The notes under the pieces were generated by a model. The model did no database searches and had not been told where the DNA came from. It saw only the letters and a list, made by a program, of their open reading frames with translations. From assembly GCA_016865505.2 (NCBI GenBank), contig AP025252.1, positions 4,858,137-4,922,136 of the forward strand: a DNA stretch of 64,000 nt, in the 5' to 3' direction. Made by a program: the position numbers and the translations under genes. The stretch's first letter is position 1, and every line of letters begins with the position of its first letter. Of the stretch, positions 1 through 15,834 are shown one piece after another. Source of the stretch: Bryobacterales bacterium F-183. Its GTDB lineage: Bacteria > Acidobacteriota > Terriglobia > Bryobacterales > Bryobacteraceae.

Positions 1-2358
<2,358 letters not shown>

Positions 2359-2397
2359 GTTTTTTACTTGATCCTCGTATTTCTACCCTTGCGATGA

Positions 2398-6705
<4,308 letters not shown>

Positions 6706-7245
6706 TCAATTCACTCCACTTCGTCCGGGCAGCAATTCATCACGCGAGGCTGGCGGACTGCCAACGATTGTGTGGGGGCCTGTTGGCGGCGGCGTGCGGC
6801 GTTTCGCACCGGAAGTATCCAAACCCAAAGTCAGGAGGCTGGACGACCGGCGGTCCACAACCGGAAAATTCGTCTAATTACTGCTGGTTGTGTCATCCTT
6901 CGCGCGGAATCGAATAGCAGGATCCGACAGCGGGAGGAGACGGAAGAAAAAGCTGTTATTTGAGGACACACGGGTACCCAGCGCACGGGACGCGCGAGCG
7001 CGCCCAGAGCGAACACCGACAGTTCGCTTGGGGTACAACCGGAGGTATTGGTCACTAGATCAGGCTATTGGGGCATTTCCCCTAGATAACCTAATATTGA
7101 ATTTAACAGATAATTCTCAAGATCGCAACATCAGGGGCAGGTGGCCATTGCATGTGGACGAGCGCGTATGTTAAGTCGCGCCCCCCAAAAAACAGAGAGT
7201 ACTATATTCCTCTGCGGGGGATGGCTATAGTACGATGGTTAACTA
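6706..7245. other. 540-bp intergenic region between rpoB and a PEP-CTERM gene
   Basis: I see no convincing gene here. Short frames exist (for example 6890-7174 +) but lack a ribosome-binding site or any recognisable product. The interval must hold the rpoBC promoter (minus strand) and the promoter of the gene at 7246 (plus strand). A GC-rich hairpin sits at 6987-7005 (GGG, one bulged A, CGCG, loop CGAG, CGCG, CCC). An AT-rich patch lies at about 7080-7130. A 7-bp inverted repeat, TACTATA/TATAGTA, lies at 7200-7206 and 7226-7232, immediately before the plus-strand gene, and its right arm resembles a -10 box. Confidence 0.6.
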
Positions 7246-7857
7246 ATGATCCGAAAATTCCTTCTATCTCTTGCACTCGCATTTGCGGGCGCGAACATCG
7301 CGTTGGCCGATACGGCCGCTATCGTACTTGATCCAGCGTCGGGTGTGTTAAACAACAATGGGACTTGGTCTCTCGGTTTTGAGTTCACGCTCAACAACAG
7401 TGTGACGGTAACGTCGCTTGGCTTCTTCGCCGACGGTGGAGTTTTTTCGGTACCTCATGAGGTGGGCATCTTCAGTGTTGCTGGCAACCTGCTCGTCTCA
7501 ACCACCGTGTCGAACTCGGATCCCCTGGAGGCGGGCTTCCGGTATAGAGCAATCGCGCCCCTCGCATTGGGTCCCGGCAACTACGTGATCAGCGGCACTA
7601 CGGGACCAGACCAATACCTATATGACCCGGCTGTTTTCTCTACCGCACCCGAGGTGACGTATGTGACGGATCGATATGTTGCTTCCTCAAGCCTGGATTT
7701 CCCGGTCGAGGGTACTAGCGTCAATCGCGGATATTTTGGCCCCAACTTCAAGTTTTCCACCGCTAGTGTTGGTGTCCCTGAGCCGAGTTCTGCTTTGGCC
7801 CTCGGTATCGGGGTCCTTCTCTGCGCGCGCCTTCGCCGCGCTGGCCGCAACGGCTAG
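7246..7857 (+). CDS. PEP-CTERM sorting-domain secreted protein
   Basis: A 203-aa exported protein. Residues 1-21 form a signal peptide (MIRKFLLSLALAFAGA, with a likely cleavage after ALA). The middle is rich in beta strands and hydroxylated residues and has no catalytic motif that I recognise. The C-terminus is a typical PEP-CTERM signal: VPEPSS at about residue 177, a hydrophobic stretch, then a basic end, RLRRAGR. In other bacteria such tails are processed by exosortase and the proteins end up at the cell surface or in exopolysaccharide. No exosortase is in the window. The upstream Shine-Dalgarno is weak. The gene ends just before a strong bidirectional terminator hairpin. Confidence 0.8.
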   Translation: MIRKFLLSLALAFAGANIALADTAAIVLDPASGVLNNNGTWSLGFEFTLNNSVTVTSLGFFADGGVFSVPHEVGIFSVAGNLLVSTTVSNSDPLEAGFRYRAIAPLALGPGNYVISGTTGPDQYLYDPAVFSTAPEVTYVTDRYVASSSLDFPVEGTSVNRGYFGPNFKFSTASVGVPEPSSALALGIGVLLCARLRRAGRNG

Positions 7858-7881
7858 TCAAATTCGATTCCTGCAATAACG

Positions 7882-7926
7882 CGCTCCGCCACCTGTGGTC
7901 CTTGCGACGAACCAGGTGGCGGAGCG
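7882..7926. terminator. Perfect 14-bp hairpin between convergent genes
   Basis: The arms CGCTCCGCCACCTG (7882-7895) and CAGGTGGCGGAGCG (7913-7926) pair perfectly around a 17-nt loop. It lies between the PEP-CTERM gene (+) and the alcohol dehydrogenase (-). A weak T-rich tail (TTCCTGTTT) follows on the plus strand. It probably terminates both transcripts. Confidence 0.75.
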
Positions 7927-7940
7927 TTCCTGTTTGGTGG

Positions 7941-9002
7941 CTAGTCCGCGGCGAGGGACGCCATGTCGATGACAAAGCGGTACTTTACGTCGCTCTTGGT
8001 GAGGCGGTCGTAGGCTTCGTTGATCTTCTGGATGGGGATCAACTCGATGTCCGATACGATGCCGTGCTTGCCGCAGAAGTCGAGCATTTCCTGGGTTTCG
8101 GCGGTGCCGCCGATGAGAGAGCCGGCCAACTGCTTGCGTCCGAAGATGAGGCCGATGGACATGATGGGTAGCGGCTTTTCGGGTACGCCGACGAGGCACA
8201 TGGTGCCGTTGCGCTTGAGGAGTTGGATGTAGCCGTTGATGTCGTGTTCGGCGGAGACGGTGTCGAGGATGAAGTCGAAAGACCCGGTGTGGGGCTTCAT
8301 CTGCTCGGGGTCCTTGCTGATGACGACGCTGGTGGCGCCGAGACGCTTGCCGTCCTCCACCTTGTTGGCGGAGGTGGTGAAAAGGACGACTTCCGCACCC
8401 ATGGCAGCGGCGAGTTTGACGGCCATGTGGCCGAGGCCGCCCAAGCCTACGACACCGACCTTTTGCCCGGCCTGGACGTTCCAGTGGCGGAGGGGCGAGT
8501 AGGTGGTGATACCGGCACAGAGGAGAGGCGCGGCGCCGGCGGGGTCGAGGCCTTCGGGGACCTTAAGGGCGAAGGTTTCGTTGACGACGATGGATTCGGA
8601 ATAGCCGCCCCAGGTGTGCTTGCCGGTGTAGGGGTCCGGGCTGTTGTAGGTGAAGGCGGCACCTTTGGCGCAGTACATTTCGTCGGAAGACTTGCAGGCT
8701 TCGCATTCGTGGCAGGAGTCGACGAGGCAGCCGACGGCAGCGATGTCACCGGCTTTGAAGCGGGTTACAGCAGAGCCGACGCGGGTGACACGGCCGACGA
8801 TTTCGTGCCCGGGTACGCAGGGGTACATGGTGGGCATGAAGTCCTTCCACTCATTGCGCGCCTGGTGGAGGTCGGAATGGCAGACGCCGCAGTAGAGAAT
8901 TTTGATTTCGACGTCGGTGGGGGTGGGTTCGCGGCGTTCGATGGTCGCCGCGTGAAGTCCGGAGGTAGAGGATGTTGCAGAGTACGCCTTGGCGATGGGC
9001 AT
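7941..9002 (-). CDS. Zinc-dependent NAD(P) alcohol dehydrogenase (cinnamyl-alcohol/YahK type)
   Basis: A 353-aa medium-chain dehydrogenase/reductase that likely interconverts aldehydes and primary alcohols using NADP(H). The catalytic zinc ligands are visible in GVCHSD (Cys41) and GHE (His66, Glu67), with a later Cys. The structural zinc lobe has Cys97, Cys100, Cys103 and Cys111. The Rossmann nucleotide loop GLGGLGHMAVKLA lies near residue 190. Overall it is most like the YahK/cinnamyl alcohol dehydrogenase branch, which usually prefers NADPH; the substrate cannot be read from the sequence. It is flanked by terminators on both sides, so it is probably monocistronic. Confidence 0.9.
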   Translation of the reverse strand: MPIAKAYSATSSTSGLHAATIERREPTPTDVEIKILYCGVCHSDLHQARNEWKDFMPTMYPCVPGHEIVGRVTRVGSAVTRFKAGDIAAVGCLVDSCHECEACKSSDEMYCAKGAAFTYNSPDPYTGKHTWGGYSESIVVNETFALKVPEGLDPAGAAPLLCAGITTYSPLRHWNVQAGQKVGVVGLGGLGHMAVKLAAAMGAEVVLFTTSANKVEDGKRLGATSVVISKDPEQMKPHTGSFDFILDTVSAEHDINGYIQLLKRNGTMCLVGVPEKPLPIMSIGLIFGRKQLAGSLIGGTAETQEMLDFCGKHGIVSDIELIPIQKINEAYDRLTKSDVKYRFVIDMASLAAD

Positions 9003-9054
9003 AGCTCTATACTAACTGCTTCGATGGTTACGTTTCGATGTCGATCAAAACGAG

Positions 9055-9086
9055 AAAAGCCCCGGCGTTGGATGACCGGGGCTTTT
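9055..9086 (-). terminator. Intrinsic terminator downstream of icd
   Basis: The perfect 11-bp inverted repeat AAAAGCCCCGG (9055-9065) / CCGGGGCTTTT (9076-9086) has a 10-nt loop. It lies 21 nt after the icd stop. Transcribed on the minus strand, the stem ends in a U tract. Confidence 0.85.
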
Positions 9087-9107
9087 GTGCCGTTGAACGG
9101 GCTGAGA

Positions 9108-10325
9108 TTAGGCGGCGAGCGTCTTCTTGAGTTCCTGGTCGACCGCGTCCATGAAGTCCTCGGTGGAGAGGTAGGGATGGTCGGGGCGGATCAGGATCGC
9201 GAGGTCTTTGGTCATGCGGCCAGATTCGACCACATCGACGCAAACCTTTTCGAGAGCGTTGGCGAAGTCGACGACGTCGGGGGTGTTGTCCATCTTGCCG
9301 CGGTACTGCAGGCCACGGGTCCAGGCGTAGATCGACGCGATGGGGTTGGTCGAGGTCGGCTTGCCCTGCTGGTGCATACGGTAGTGGCGGGTGACGGTGC
9401 CGTGGGCGGCTTCGGCTTCGATCGTGTTGCCGTCGGGCGACATGAGAACCGAGGTCATGAGGCCGAGGGAGCCGTAACCTTGGGCGACGGTGTCGGACTG
9501 GACGTCACCATCGTAGTTCTTGCAAGCCCAGAGGTAGCCGCCGTTCCACTTGAGGTTGGAGGCGACCATGTCGTCGATCAGGCGGTGTTCGTAGGTGAGG
9601 CCCTTGGCATCGAACGCGGACTTGAATTCGGCGTCGAAGATTTCCTGGAAGAGGTTCTTGAAGCGGCCGTCGTACGCCTTGAGGATGGTGTTCTTCGACG
9701 AGAGATAGACCGGGTAGTTGCGGTTGAGCGCGTAGTTGAAGCAGGCGCGGGCAAAACCAGCGATCGAGCTATCGAGGTTGAACATGCCGAGGGCGACGCC
9801 GGGGCCGGAGGTCTTGATGATCTCGCGGTCGATGGGGGCGCTGCCGTCTTCGGGGATGAAGGTGAGCTTGAGGGTACCTTTGCCGGGGAAGGTGAAGTCC
9901 TGGGCGCGGTACTGGTCGCCGAAGCCGTGGCGGGCAACAACGACGGGCTGGTTCCAGTGGGGAACGATGCGCGGGACGTTGCTGCAGACGATGGGTTCGC
10001 GGAAGATGGTGCCGTCGAGGATGTTGCGGATGGTGCCGTTGGGGCTGCGCCACATCTGCTTGAGGCCAAATTCCTGGACGCGCGCTTCGTCGGGGGTGAT
10101 CGTCGCGCATTTGACGGCGACGCCGTACTGCTTGGTGGCGTTGGCCGAGTCAATGGTGATCTGGTCGTTGGTCTCGTCGCGCTTCTGGACGCTGAGGTCG
10201 TAATACTTGAGATCGATGTCCAGGTAGGGCAGGATCAGGCGTTCGCGGATCCACTGCCAGATGATACGTGTCATCTCGTCGCCGTCCATTTCGACGACGG
10301 GATTTATAACCTTAATTTTTGCCAT
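9108..10325 (-). CDS. icd: NADP-dependent isocitrate dehydrogenase (eukaryote-like homodimeric type)
   Basis: Oxidative decarboxylation of isocitrate to 2-oxoglutarate in the TCA cycle. From MAKIKV at 10325 the protein is 405 aa, the usual size of the short homodimeric subfamily shared with eukaryotic IDH1/2 and different from the E. coli Icd type. Recognisable blocks are [13 protein letters not shown] at the N-terminus, SPNGTIRN in the substrate-binding region, and NYDGDVQSD with its metal-binding aspartates. The frame stays open 20 codons further upstream but that extension has no conservation. A strong AGGAGG lies 21 nt before the chosen ATG, an unusually long spacing, with no start codon in between. 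Confidence 0.95.
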   Translation of the reverse strand: MAKIKVINPVVEMDGDEMTRIIWQWIRERLILPYLDIDLKYYDLSVQKRDETNDQITIDSANATKQYGVAVKCATITPDEARVQEFGLKQMWRSPNGTIRNILDGTIFREPIVCSNVPRIVPHWNQPVVVARHGFGDQYRAQDFTFPGKGTLKLTFIPEDGSAPIDREIIKTSGPGVALGMFNLDSSIAGFARACFNYALNRNYPVYLSSKNTILKAYDGRFKNLFQEIFDAEFKSAFDAKGLTYEHRLIDDMVASNLKWNGGYLWACKNYDGDVQSDTVAQGYGSLGLMTSVLMSPDGNTIEAEAAHGTVTRHYRMHQQGKPTSTNPIASIYAWTRGLQYRGKMDNTPDVVDFANALEKVCVDVVESGRMTKDLAILIRPDHPYLSTEDFMDAVDQELKKTLAA

Positions 10326-10390
10326 TAGAGGGGTTCGTACGATTATCCTCCTTTTAAAGGCGTTGCCGCAAACCGCCGATACCACTTGGT

Positions 10391-11422
10391 ATGCAAGCGG
10401 TTACGGCAGCGGGGCAGAGGCAGCGAACGAAGGAGCCGGAGGGCCTGGGGCAGGTGTTTTGGAGCCTGGGGAAGACGGCGTTCAAAGTGTCTGCCGGGTA
10501 TGCCGTGGTGATCGCGGTGCTGACGGCGATTCACTATCCATATCAGGTGGATGAAGAGGGGCGGAGTCCAGATCGCAAGTATCACGGGTCGTTTTACGGC
10601 GATATCTATGCTGCCCCGAAGACTGGTGGGAAGGGCGTTCGCAAGCAGTTTGCGGAGCCAGAGCCTCCGGCTGAGGATTCGAAGTACGTACGGTTGGCGA
10701 AGCAGGCGATTGAGAATGAGCGGATCGTGCCGAAGGTGACGAGCTTTGCGCAGACGTACGGGTTGACGGACAAGTCGAAGCGCGTGCTGGATGTCGGCGC
10801 GGGTACGGGGTACTTGCAGGATGTCGTGCCGAACTACGTTGGGCTGGATATCTCGCCTTCTGCGAAGCGGTACTTTCACAAGACCTTTGTGGAAGCATCG
10901 GCGACGGAGATGCCGTTTCCGGATGACTCGTTTGATGGCGCGTGGTCGATTTGGGTGCTTGAGCATGTGCCGAAGCCGGAGCAGGCGCTGGCGGAGATCC
11001 GGCGCGTGGTCAAAGATGGCGGCGTGGTGTTTTTGAAGCCGGCGTGGGACTGTCCCTGGTGGTTGGCGCAAGGCTACGAGGTACGACCGTACTCCGAGTT
11101 GGACTGGAAGGGGAAGCTTCGTAAGGCGAGCCTGAATGTTGTGGGGTCGCCGTATTATCGCGGGGCGTCGTTGATTCCGACGCGGTTTTTGCGGCAGGCC
11201 CAGGCGAAGTGGAGCGGAGGTCCGACACGGTTGCATTACAAGCTACTGCAGCCGAACTACATGCAGTACTGGGTGGCGGATTCGGATGCGCTGAACAACC
11301 TCGATTACTACGAGATGCTGCTATGGTTCACGTCGCGCGGGGATGAGTGTCTGAACTGCGAGGCGGATCCGATCTGGGATGCGAATGAGTTGATCATTCG
11401 GGTTCACAAGAAGCAGAGCTAG
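10391..11422 (+). CDS. Class I SAM-dependent methyltransferase with N-terminal membrane anchor
   Basis: A 343-aa protein. Residues about 31-48 ([19 protein letters not shown]) form one hydrophobic segment, so the enzyme is probably tethered to the inner membrane with its catalytic domain after it. The SAM-binding motif [12 protein letters not shown], lies around residues 133-143, followed by YVGLDIS (motif II) and [16 protein letters not shown], the methyltransferase-11 pattern. The C-terminal half contains many aromatic residues and the cysteine pair [10 protein letters not shown]. The substrate is unknown; small-molecule or lipid methylation are both possible. It is divergent from icd with 65 bp between. 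Confidence 0.75.
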   Translation: MQAVTAAGQRQRTKEPEGLGQVFWSLGKTAFKVSAGYAVVIAVLTAIHYPYQVDEEGRSPDRKYHGSFYGDIYAAPKTGGKGVRKQFAEPEPPAEDSKYVRLAKQAIENERIVPKVTSFAQTYGLTDKSKRVLDVGAGTGYLQDVVPNYVGLDISPSAKRYFHKTFVEASATEMPFPDDSFDGAWSIWVLEHVPKPEQALAEIRRVVKDGGVVFLKPAWDCPWWLAQGYEVRPYSELDWKGKLRKASLNVVGSPYYRGASLIPTRFLRQAQAKWSGGPTRLHYKLLQPNYMQYWVADSDALNNLDYYEMLLWFTSRGDECLNCEADPIWDANELIIRVHKKQS

Positions 11423-11465
11423 GCAGTTCCTTAGGCGGTTTACGGCTGGGGTATATACATCTTTT

Positions 11466-11485
11466 GTGTCAGATCGGTCTGACAC
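11466..11485. repeat. Perfect 8-bp palindrome with TCGG loop
   Basis: GTGTCAGA (11466-11473) and TCTGACAC (11478-11485) are separated by TCGG. It lies between the convergent methyltransferase and PQQ-propeller genes. There is no U tract on either strand, so it could be a factor-independent processing hairpin, a weak terminator or a protein-binding site. Confidence 0.5.
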
Positions 11486-11495
11486 GAAAGGGAGA

Positions 11496-12722
11496 TCACT
11501 GGAGTAGGAAACAGCTTAGGGTTTGTTCGTTGCGGATGCAGAGTTGGTTGCCTGCCAGGGCTGGGTAGGCGCGGATTGTTTTGGGGAGCAGAGGGTGCGT
11601 GGACCCGGACTTGAAGGTCTTGGGGTCTGCGGCGGCCCATTGGAGTTCCCCGCCCTCTTTAATGATCATGAGGTCGTTGCCGACCAGGGTGACGGTACCG
11701 GCACCGAAGTCCGGCACGTCCCACATCACTTTTCCCGTTTTGAGTTCGACACAGCGGAAGGATGGTCCATATTCCTGACGGCCGTGGAAGCCGTACAGGT
11801 AGCCGTCTTTGAGGACTGAGGTCGCGTAGTGGTTCGACATCGACTCGTCGTTGGCCCAGAGCTTCTTGTAGGTGCTGCCGGTGACTTGCAGGGCCATTGC
11901 GCCGGTACGGTAACTGGCGGAGACGAACACGAGGTCGCCCGCGATGAGGGGTACGGCGGCGTTGACGGAGGCGTCGTTCCGGGAGCGGAAGGGGATCGTG
12001 AAGCGGACCTTGCCGTCGGCGGGGTTGAGGTCGTTGAGGCCTGCGCGAGTGAAGGCGAAGACGTGGCGTTCGTTGCCGATGGTTGCTGCCACGGGGGACG
12101 AGTAGCCGGCTTCGTCTTTGGTGGAGGTCCAGAGGACGGCGCCGGTGTCCTTATTGATGCCTGCGATGCCGGCGGAACCTCCGATGTTGAGGATGAGGGT
12201 GTTGCCTTCGATCAGCGGGATGGCGGCCATGCCGAAGAACTGTTTGGCGAAACCGAACTTGCCGCGGGTGTCGAGCTGCCAGATCTTTTTGCCGGTGGCG
12301 AAGTCGACGCAGGTGAGCATGCCCTCGGCACCGTGGGTGTAGACCTTGCCGCCGGAGACGACGGGAGTGGCACGAGGCCCTTCGTCGAAGCCGAAGTCGT
12401 CGCGGTAGGCCGTTGGGTAGGCGAAGGACCAAACCTTCTTCCCCGACTGCGAGTCTAACGCCTCAATGGTTTCGCGGTCTGCAGTACGATGGAAGAGAAT
12501 CAGGCGTCCCTGCGAGACGACAGGCCCCGCAAAGCCAGCTCCGACCGGCGATTTCCACTGCAAAGCGGGCGTGCGACCCTTGAGAATCCCGTCATATGTG
12601 CCGTTCCGCGCTGGTCCTAGAAACTGCGGCCAGTCCGCGGCCGGAAGAGACACAATAAAGAGAAAGCAGAATCCAGTCCAGGTGAGAACATTGACCGTCT
12701 TTTTACGTGCTGTAGTTGCCAT
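11496..12722 (-). CDS. Secreted PQQ-like beta-propeller repeat protein
   Basis: 408 aa from the ATG at 12722. The N-terminus MATTARKKTVNVLTWTG runs into a hydrophobic signal segment ending SLPAADWPQ. The mature part has repeated blades with the pattern W-x-[FL]-D/A-T-G-K (FATGKKIWQLD, LKTGKVMWDV, DSQSGKKVWSF), typical of PQQ-enzyme/outer-membrane WD40-like propellers. DWPQFLGPARNG just after the signal is a common opening in planctomycete and acidobacterial PQQ-propeller proteins. No quinoprotein dehydrogenase catalytic domain is present, so a binding or scaffold role is more likely. Its first 41 nt overlap, on the opposite strand, the predicted start of the TonB receptor at 12682. Confidence 0.8.
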   Translation of the reverse strand: MATTARKKTVNVLTWTGFCFLFIVSLPAADWPQFLGPARNGTYDGILKGRTPALQWKSPVGAGFAGPVVSQGRLILFHRTADRETIEALDSQSGKKVWSFAYPTAYRDDFGFDEGPRATPVVSGGKVYTHGAEGMLTCVDFATGKKIWQLDTRGKFGFAKQFFGMAAIPLIEGNTLILNIGGSAGIAGINKDTGAVLWTSTKDEAGYSSPVAATIGNERHVFAFTRAGLNDLNPADGKVRFTIPFRSRNDASVNAAVPLIAGDLVFVSASYRTGAMALQVTGSTYKKLWANDESMSNHYATSVLKDGYLYGFHGRQEYGPSFRCVELKTGKVMWDVPDFGAGTVTLVGNDLMIIKEGGELQWAAADPKTFKSGSTHPLLPKTIRAYPALAGNQLCIRNEQTLSCFLLQ

Positions 12723-15700
12723 CTTTATCGCCCTCTTTGTGAGTGCCCACCCAAGTTTCGCACAGACCATTCGTGCGACCTTGAGCGGCACCATCAGTGA
12801 TGCTTCGGGGCGGCCGGTGGCGTCAGCAAAGGTGGAGGCTGTGGAGACGGGGACGGGCCGCACGGCGGAGACGGTGAGTTCGGCAAAGGGGTTGTACTCG
12901 CTGCCGGGGCTGGTTCCGGGGAGCTATAGCGTGACGGTTTCCGCCACGGGCTTTGTGTCCGCCAAGACGGCGTTGACGCTGGAGACGAATCAGGAAGCTC
13001 GCGTCGATGTGTCGCTGGTGAGCGGTAGCGCGGCGCGGCCTGCGGATTCGGTGACGGTACGCGAGGGGCTGACACTGCTGAAGACGGAAACGTCGTCGGT
13101 CTCGGGCGTGGTGACACCGGAACAGATCCGCGGGTTGCCGCTCGATGGGCGCAACTTCTATGAACTGGGACTGCTGATGCCGGGCGTGGTTCCGCCGGCG
13201 CAGGGTTCTGCGGGTTCGCTGCGTGGGGATTTTGCGTTCAACGTGAATGGCGCTCGCGAGGACTTCAACCTGTTTCTGCTCGATGGCGTCTACAACTCGG
13301 ATCCGAAGTTGAATGGCATCGGGGTTCAACCTCCGGTAGATGGGGTACGCGAGTTCGAGTTTGCGACGTCGAGCTATGACGCGTCGTTCGGACGCAATGC
13401 GGGCGGGCAGATGAATGTCGTAATGCGGTCCGGCACGAACCAGTTGCATGGCACGGTGTACGAGTTCTTTCGCAATGCGAAGCTCGATGCCTCGAACTAC
13501 TTTGCGCCTGCGGGTACGCGGCCGAAGTACAACCGGAATCAGTATGGCTTTACTCTGGGTGGTCCGATTGCGAGGAATCGAACGTTCTTCTTTGTGGACT
13601 ACGAGGGGCGGCAGGTGCGCGAGGGGATCACGCGGGTAACGAATGTCCCAACTGCGCTCGAGCGGAATGGCGACTTTTCGCAGAGCCAGACGTTTGCGAT
13701 CGATGTGTTTACGCAGTCTTTGTTTCCGGGCAACGTGATTCCGGCGAACCGGATACATCCTGTGGCGCGGGCGTTAGCGGCGCTGTACCCGCTGCCGAAC
13801 CGGAATGTCGCCGGGCAGAACTACGTGTCGTGGCCGACGTTGCGCGATCGAAATCATCAGTTTGATGTTCGTGTGGATCATGCGCTGACGGCGCGTACGG
13901 CATTGAGCGGTCGGTTTTCGATGGGGGATCGCGATTACTACGAGCCGTTTGCAGGGTCGAGCTATCCCGCGATTCCAGGGTACGGCGTGGTGATTCCGCA
14001 GCGGAACATCAACACGATGGTGAACCTGACGCATACGTTTACGCCGTCGCTGTTGAATGAGCTGCGCTTGGGGTACAACCGCGTGGGCCGGAATTCGAAT
14101 ACCGAGAATGCGGGTCGCAATCTGAATGCGCAGGTGGGGTTGCCGACGGCGTGGACCGATGCAAGGGACAACGGGCTGTCGGCGGTGACGATTCGCGGGT
14201 TCTCGCCGCTGGGCGATGACTACACGCAGCCGCAGCAATCGGCGTTGAACAGCTATCAGTTGCTCAATCACATGTCGTGGACGCGGGGGCGGCACCTGGT
14301 GAAGTTTGGGGTGGATATCCGCAAGATCGAGCAGAATGCGTTTCGCGATGTACAGTCGCGCGGGTTCCTGAATTTCTCGGGATTTTCGGGCAATGCGCTG
14401 GCGGAGATGCTGCAGGGTGTACTGTCGGCGAGCGGGTATGCACGGTCGAACAATCCGCAGTATCTGCGCACGGAGAGCTACAACGCGTTTGTGCACGATA
14501 CGTTCCGGATCGCGCCGAAGCTGACCTTGAACTTTGGCGTGCGGTATGAGTTCAACACGCCGGGGGTGGACAAGTTCGATCGTGCGAATGTGTACGATCC
14601 GGTGAGCCGTGGGCTGGTGGCAGTGGGTACCAATGGGGTGCCGCGTGGCGCGTACAACTCGGATCGCAACAACTTTGCGCCGCGGATTGGGCTGGCATAT
14701 TCGGTGACCGATAAGACGGTGGTGCGTACGGGGTACGGGATCTATTACGACCAGGGCGCGCTGGCCCCGGGCGAGGGTTTGTACTTCAGCCCGCCTTATT
14801 ACAACTTCAATCTGTTTGTAGCGTCTTCGGCGTACTTTCTGAATCTCTCGAATCCGTTCCCGACTGATTATCCGTTTCCGATTCCGGGGTCGGCTACGGC
14901 GTTTGACCGGAACTTGCGGACGCCGTACATGCAGCATTGGAATTTTACGATGGAGCGGGCGCTGTCGCGGTCGGCGACGGTGGAGGTCGGGTATGTGGGG
15001 TCCAAGGGGACGAAGCTGTTTTCGTGGCGGGACATCAACCAGCCCCAGCCTACGGCAGCGGCGAGTTACCTGCGTCCGAACTTCTTCTTTGACGACATTA
15101 CGCTGACGGAGAGCCGGGCGAATTCGAATTATCATTCGCTGCAGACGAAGTACACGCAACGGCTGGCCAAGGGCTTTTCGGCACTGGCGTCGTATACGTT
15201 TGGGAAGTCGATTGACGACACTTCGGCGTTCTTTCAGAGCGCGGGGGATCCAAATTTTCCGCAGAACAGCTATAACCTGCGGGCGGAGCGCGGACGGTCG
15301 TCATTCGATGTACGGCATCGCGCAGTGGTGTCGTATAGCTACGAACTGCCGTTTGGCCGGGGCAAGCTGTACGGTGGCTGGCAGACGTTGGGGATCTGGA
15401 CGTTCCAGTCCGGGCGGCCGTTTACGGTGGCGTTGAATCCGGACTTTGACAACTCGAATACGGGTCGCTCAGTGCTTGGGTTTGGTGCCAATGATCGTCC
15501 GAATGTGGTGGGTAATCCGGTGCTCGAGAATCCGACAGCGGAGCGTTGGTTCAATGCGGCGGCGTTTGCGGTTCCGGCGCGCGGGACGTTTGGCAATGCG
15601 GGGCGCAACATTCTGGATGGGCCTGGATTGCAGACGTTCAATCTGTCGCTGATCAAGAATACGTACTTTGGAGAGCGGGTGAATCTGCAGTTCCGCAGTG

Positions 15701-15831
15701 AGTTCTTCAATGCGTTTGATCGCGCGAACTTTGGGCTGCCGGACAACTTTGTGGGTAACCCGACGTTTGGGCAAGTGCTGACGGCGGGCGATCCCCGGCG
15801 CGTGCAGTTGGGTTTAAAGCTACTGTTCTGA
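12682..15831 (+). CDS. Oar-like TonB-dependent receptor with carboxypeptidase-regulatory-like domain
   Basis: A large outer-membrane beta-barrel protein, 1049 aa if started at the GTG at 12682 (TTG at 12691 is an alternative). The signal peptide is residues 1-28 (hydrophobic core VVAIFIALFV, cleavage near SFAQ). Residues about 30-115 form a carboxypeptidase-regulatory-like beta sandwich (GTISDASGRPVASAKVE). A plug-like segment follows (IRGLPLDGRNFYELGLLMPG, then NVNGAREDFNLFLLDGV). The rest is a barrel rich in alternating aromatics ending in phenylalanine (LGLKLLF), as expected for Bam-dependent folding. Such Oar-type receptors are strongly expanded in Acidobacteriota and are thought to import polymers or peptides. 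The frame is open upstream to 12466, but that stretch is antisense to the PQQ protein and lacks a signal peptide. Confidence 0.88.
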   Translation: MRTLTVFLRAVVAIFIALFVSAHPSFAQTIRATLSGTISDASGRPVASAKVEAVETGTGRTAETVSSAKGLYSLPGLVPGSYSVTVSATGFVSAKTALTLETNQEARVDVSLVSGSAARPADSVTVREGLTLLKTETSSVSGVVTPEQIRGLPLDGRNFYELGLLMPGVVPPAQGSAGSLRGDFAFNVNGAREDFNLFLLDGVYNSDPKLNGIGVQPPVDGVREFEFATSSYDASFGRNAGGQMNVVMRSGTNQLHGTVYEFFRNAKLDASNYFAPAGTRPKYNRNQYGFTLGGPIARNRTFFFVDYEGRQVREGITRVTNVPTALERNGDFSQSQTFAIDVFTQSLFPGNVIPANRIHPVARALAALYPLPNRNVAGQNYVSWPTLRDRNHQFDVRVDHALTARTALSGRFSMGDRDYYEPFAGSSYPAIPGYGVVIPQRNINTMVNLTHTFTPSLLNELRLGYNRVGRNSNTENAGRNLNAQVGLPTAWTDARDNGLSAVTIRGFSPLGDDYTQPQQSALNSYQLLNHMSWTRGRHLVKFGVDIRKIEQNAFRDVQSRGFLNFSGFSGNALAEMLQGVLSASGYARSNNPQYLRTESYNAFVHDTFRIAPKLTLNFGVRYEFNTPGVDKFDRANVYDPVSRGLVAVGTNGVPRGAYNSDRNNFAPRIGLAYSVTDKTVVRTGYGIYYDQGALAPGEGLYFSPPYYNFNLFVASSAYFLNLSNPFPTDYPFPIPGSATAFDRNLRTPYMQHWNFTMERALSRSATVEVGYVGSKGTKLFSWRDINQPQPTAAASYLRPNFFFDDITLTESRANSNYHSLQTKYTQRLAKGFSALASYTFGKSIDDTSAFFQSAGDPNFPQNSYNLRAERGRSSFDVRHRAVVSYSYELPFGRGKLYGGWQTLGIWTFQSGRPFTVALNPDFDNSNTGRSVLGFGANDRPNVVGNPVLENPTAERWFNAAAFAVPARGTFGNAGRNILDGPGLQTFNLSLIKNTYFGERVNLQFRSEFFNAFDRANFGLPDNFVGNPTFGQVLTAGDPRRVQLGLKLLF

Positions 15832-15834
15832 TAT

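Noticed and set aside
6890-7174. Possible small gene in the rpoB upstream gap
   Set aside because: No recognisable domain or Shine-Dalgarno, and an implausible composition.
8223-10328. 701-codon plus-strand frame
   Set aside because: It spans two real minus-strand genes (alcohol dehydrogenase, icd) and the terminator between them; an artefact.
13774-15159. 461-codon minus-strand frame inside the TonB receptor
   Set aside because: Arg/Leu/His-rich shadow composition, no start context.
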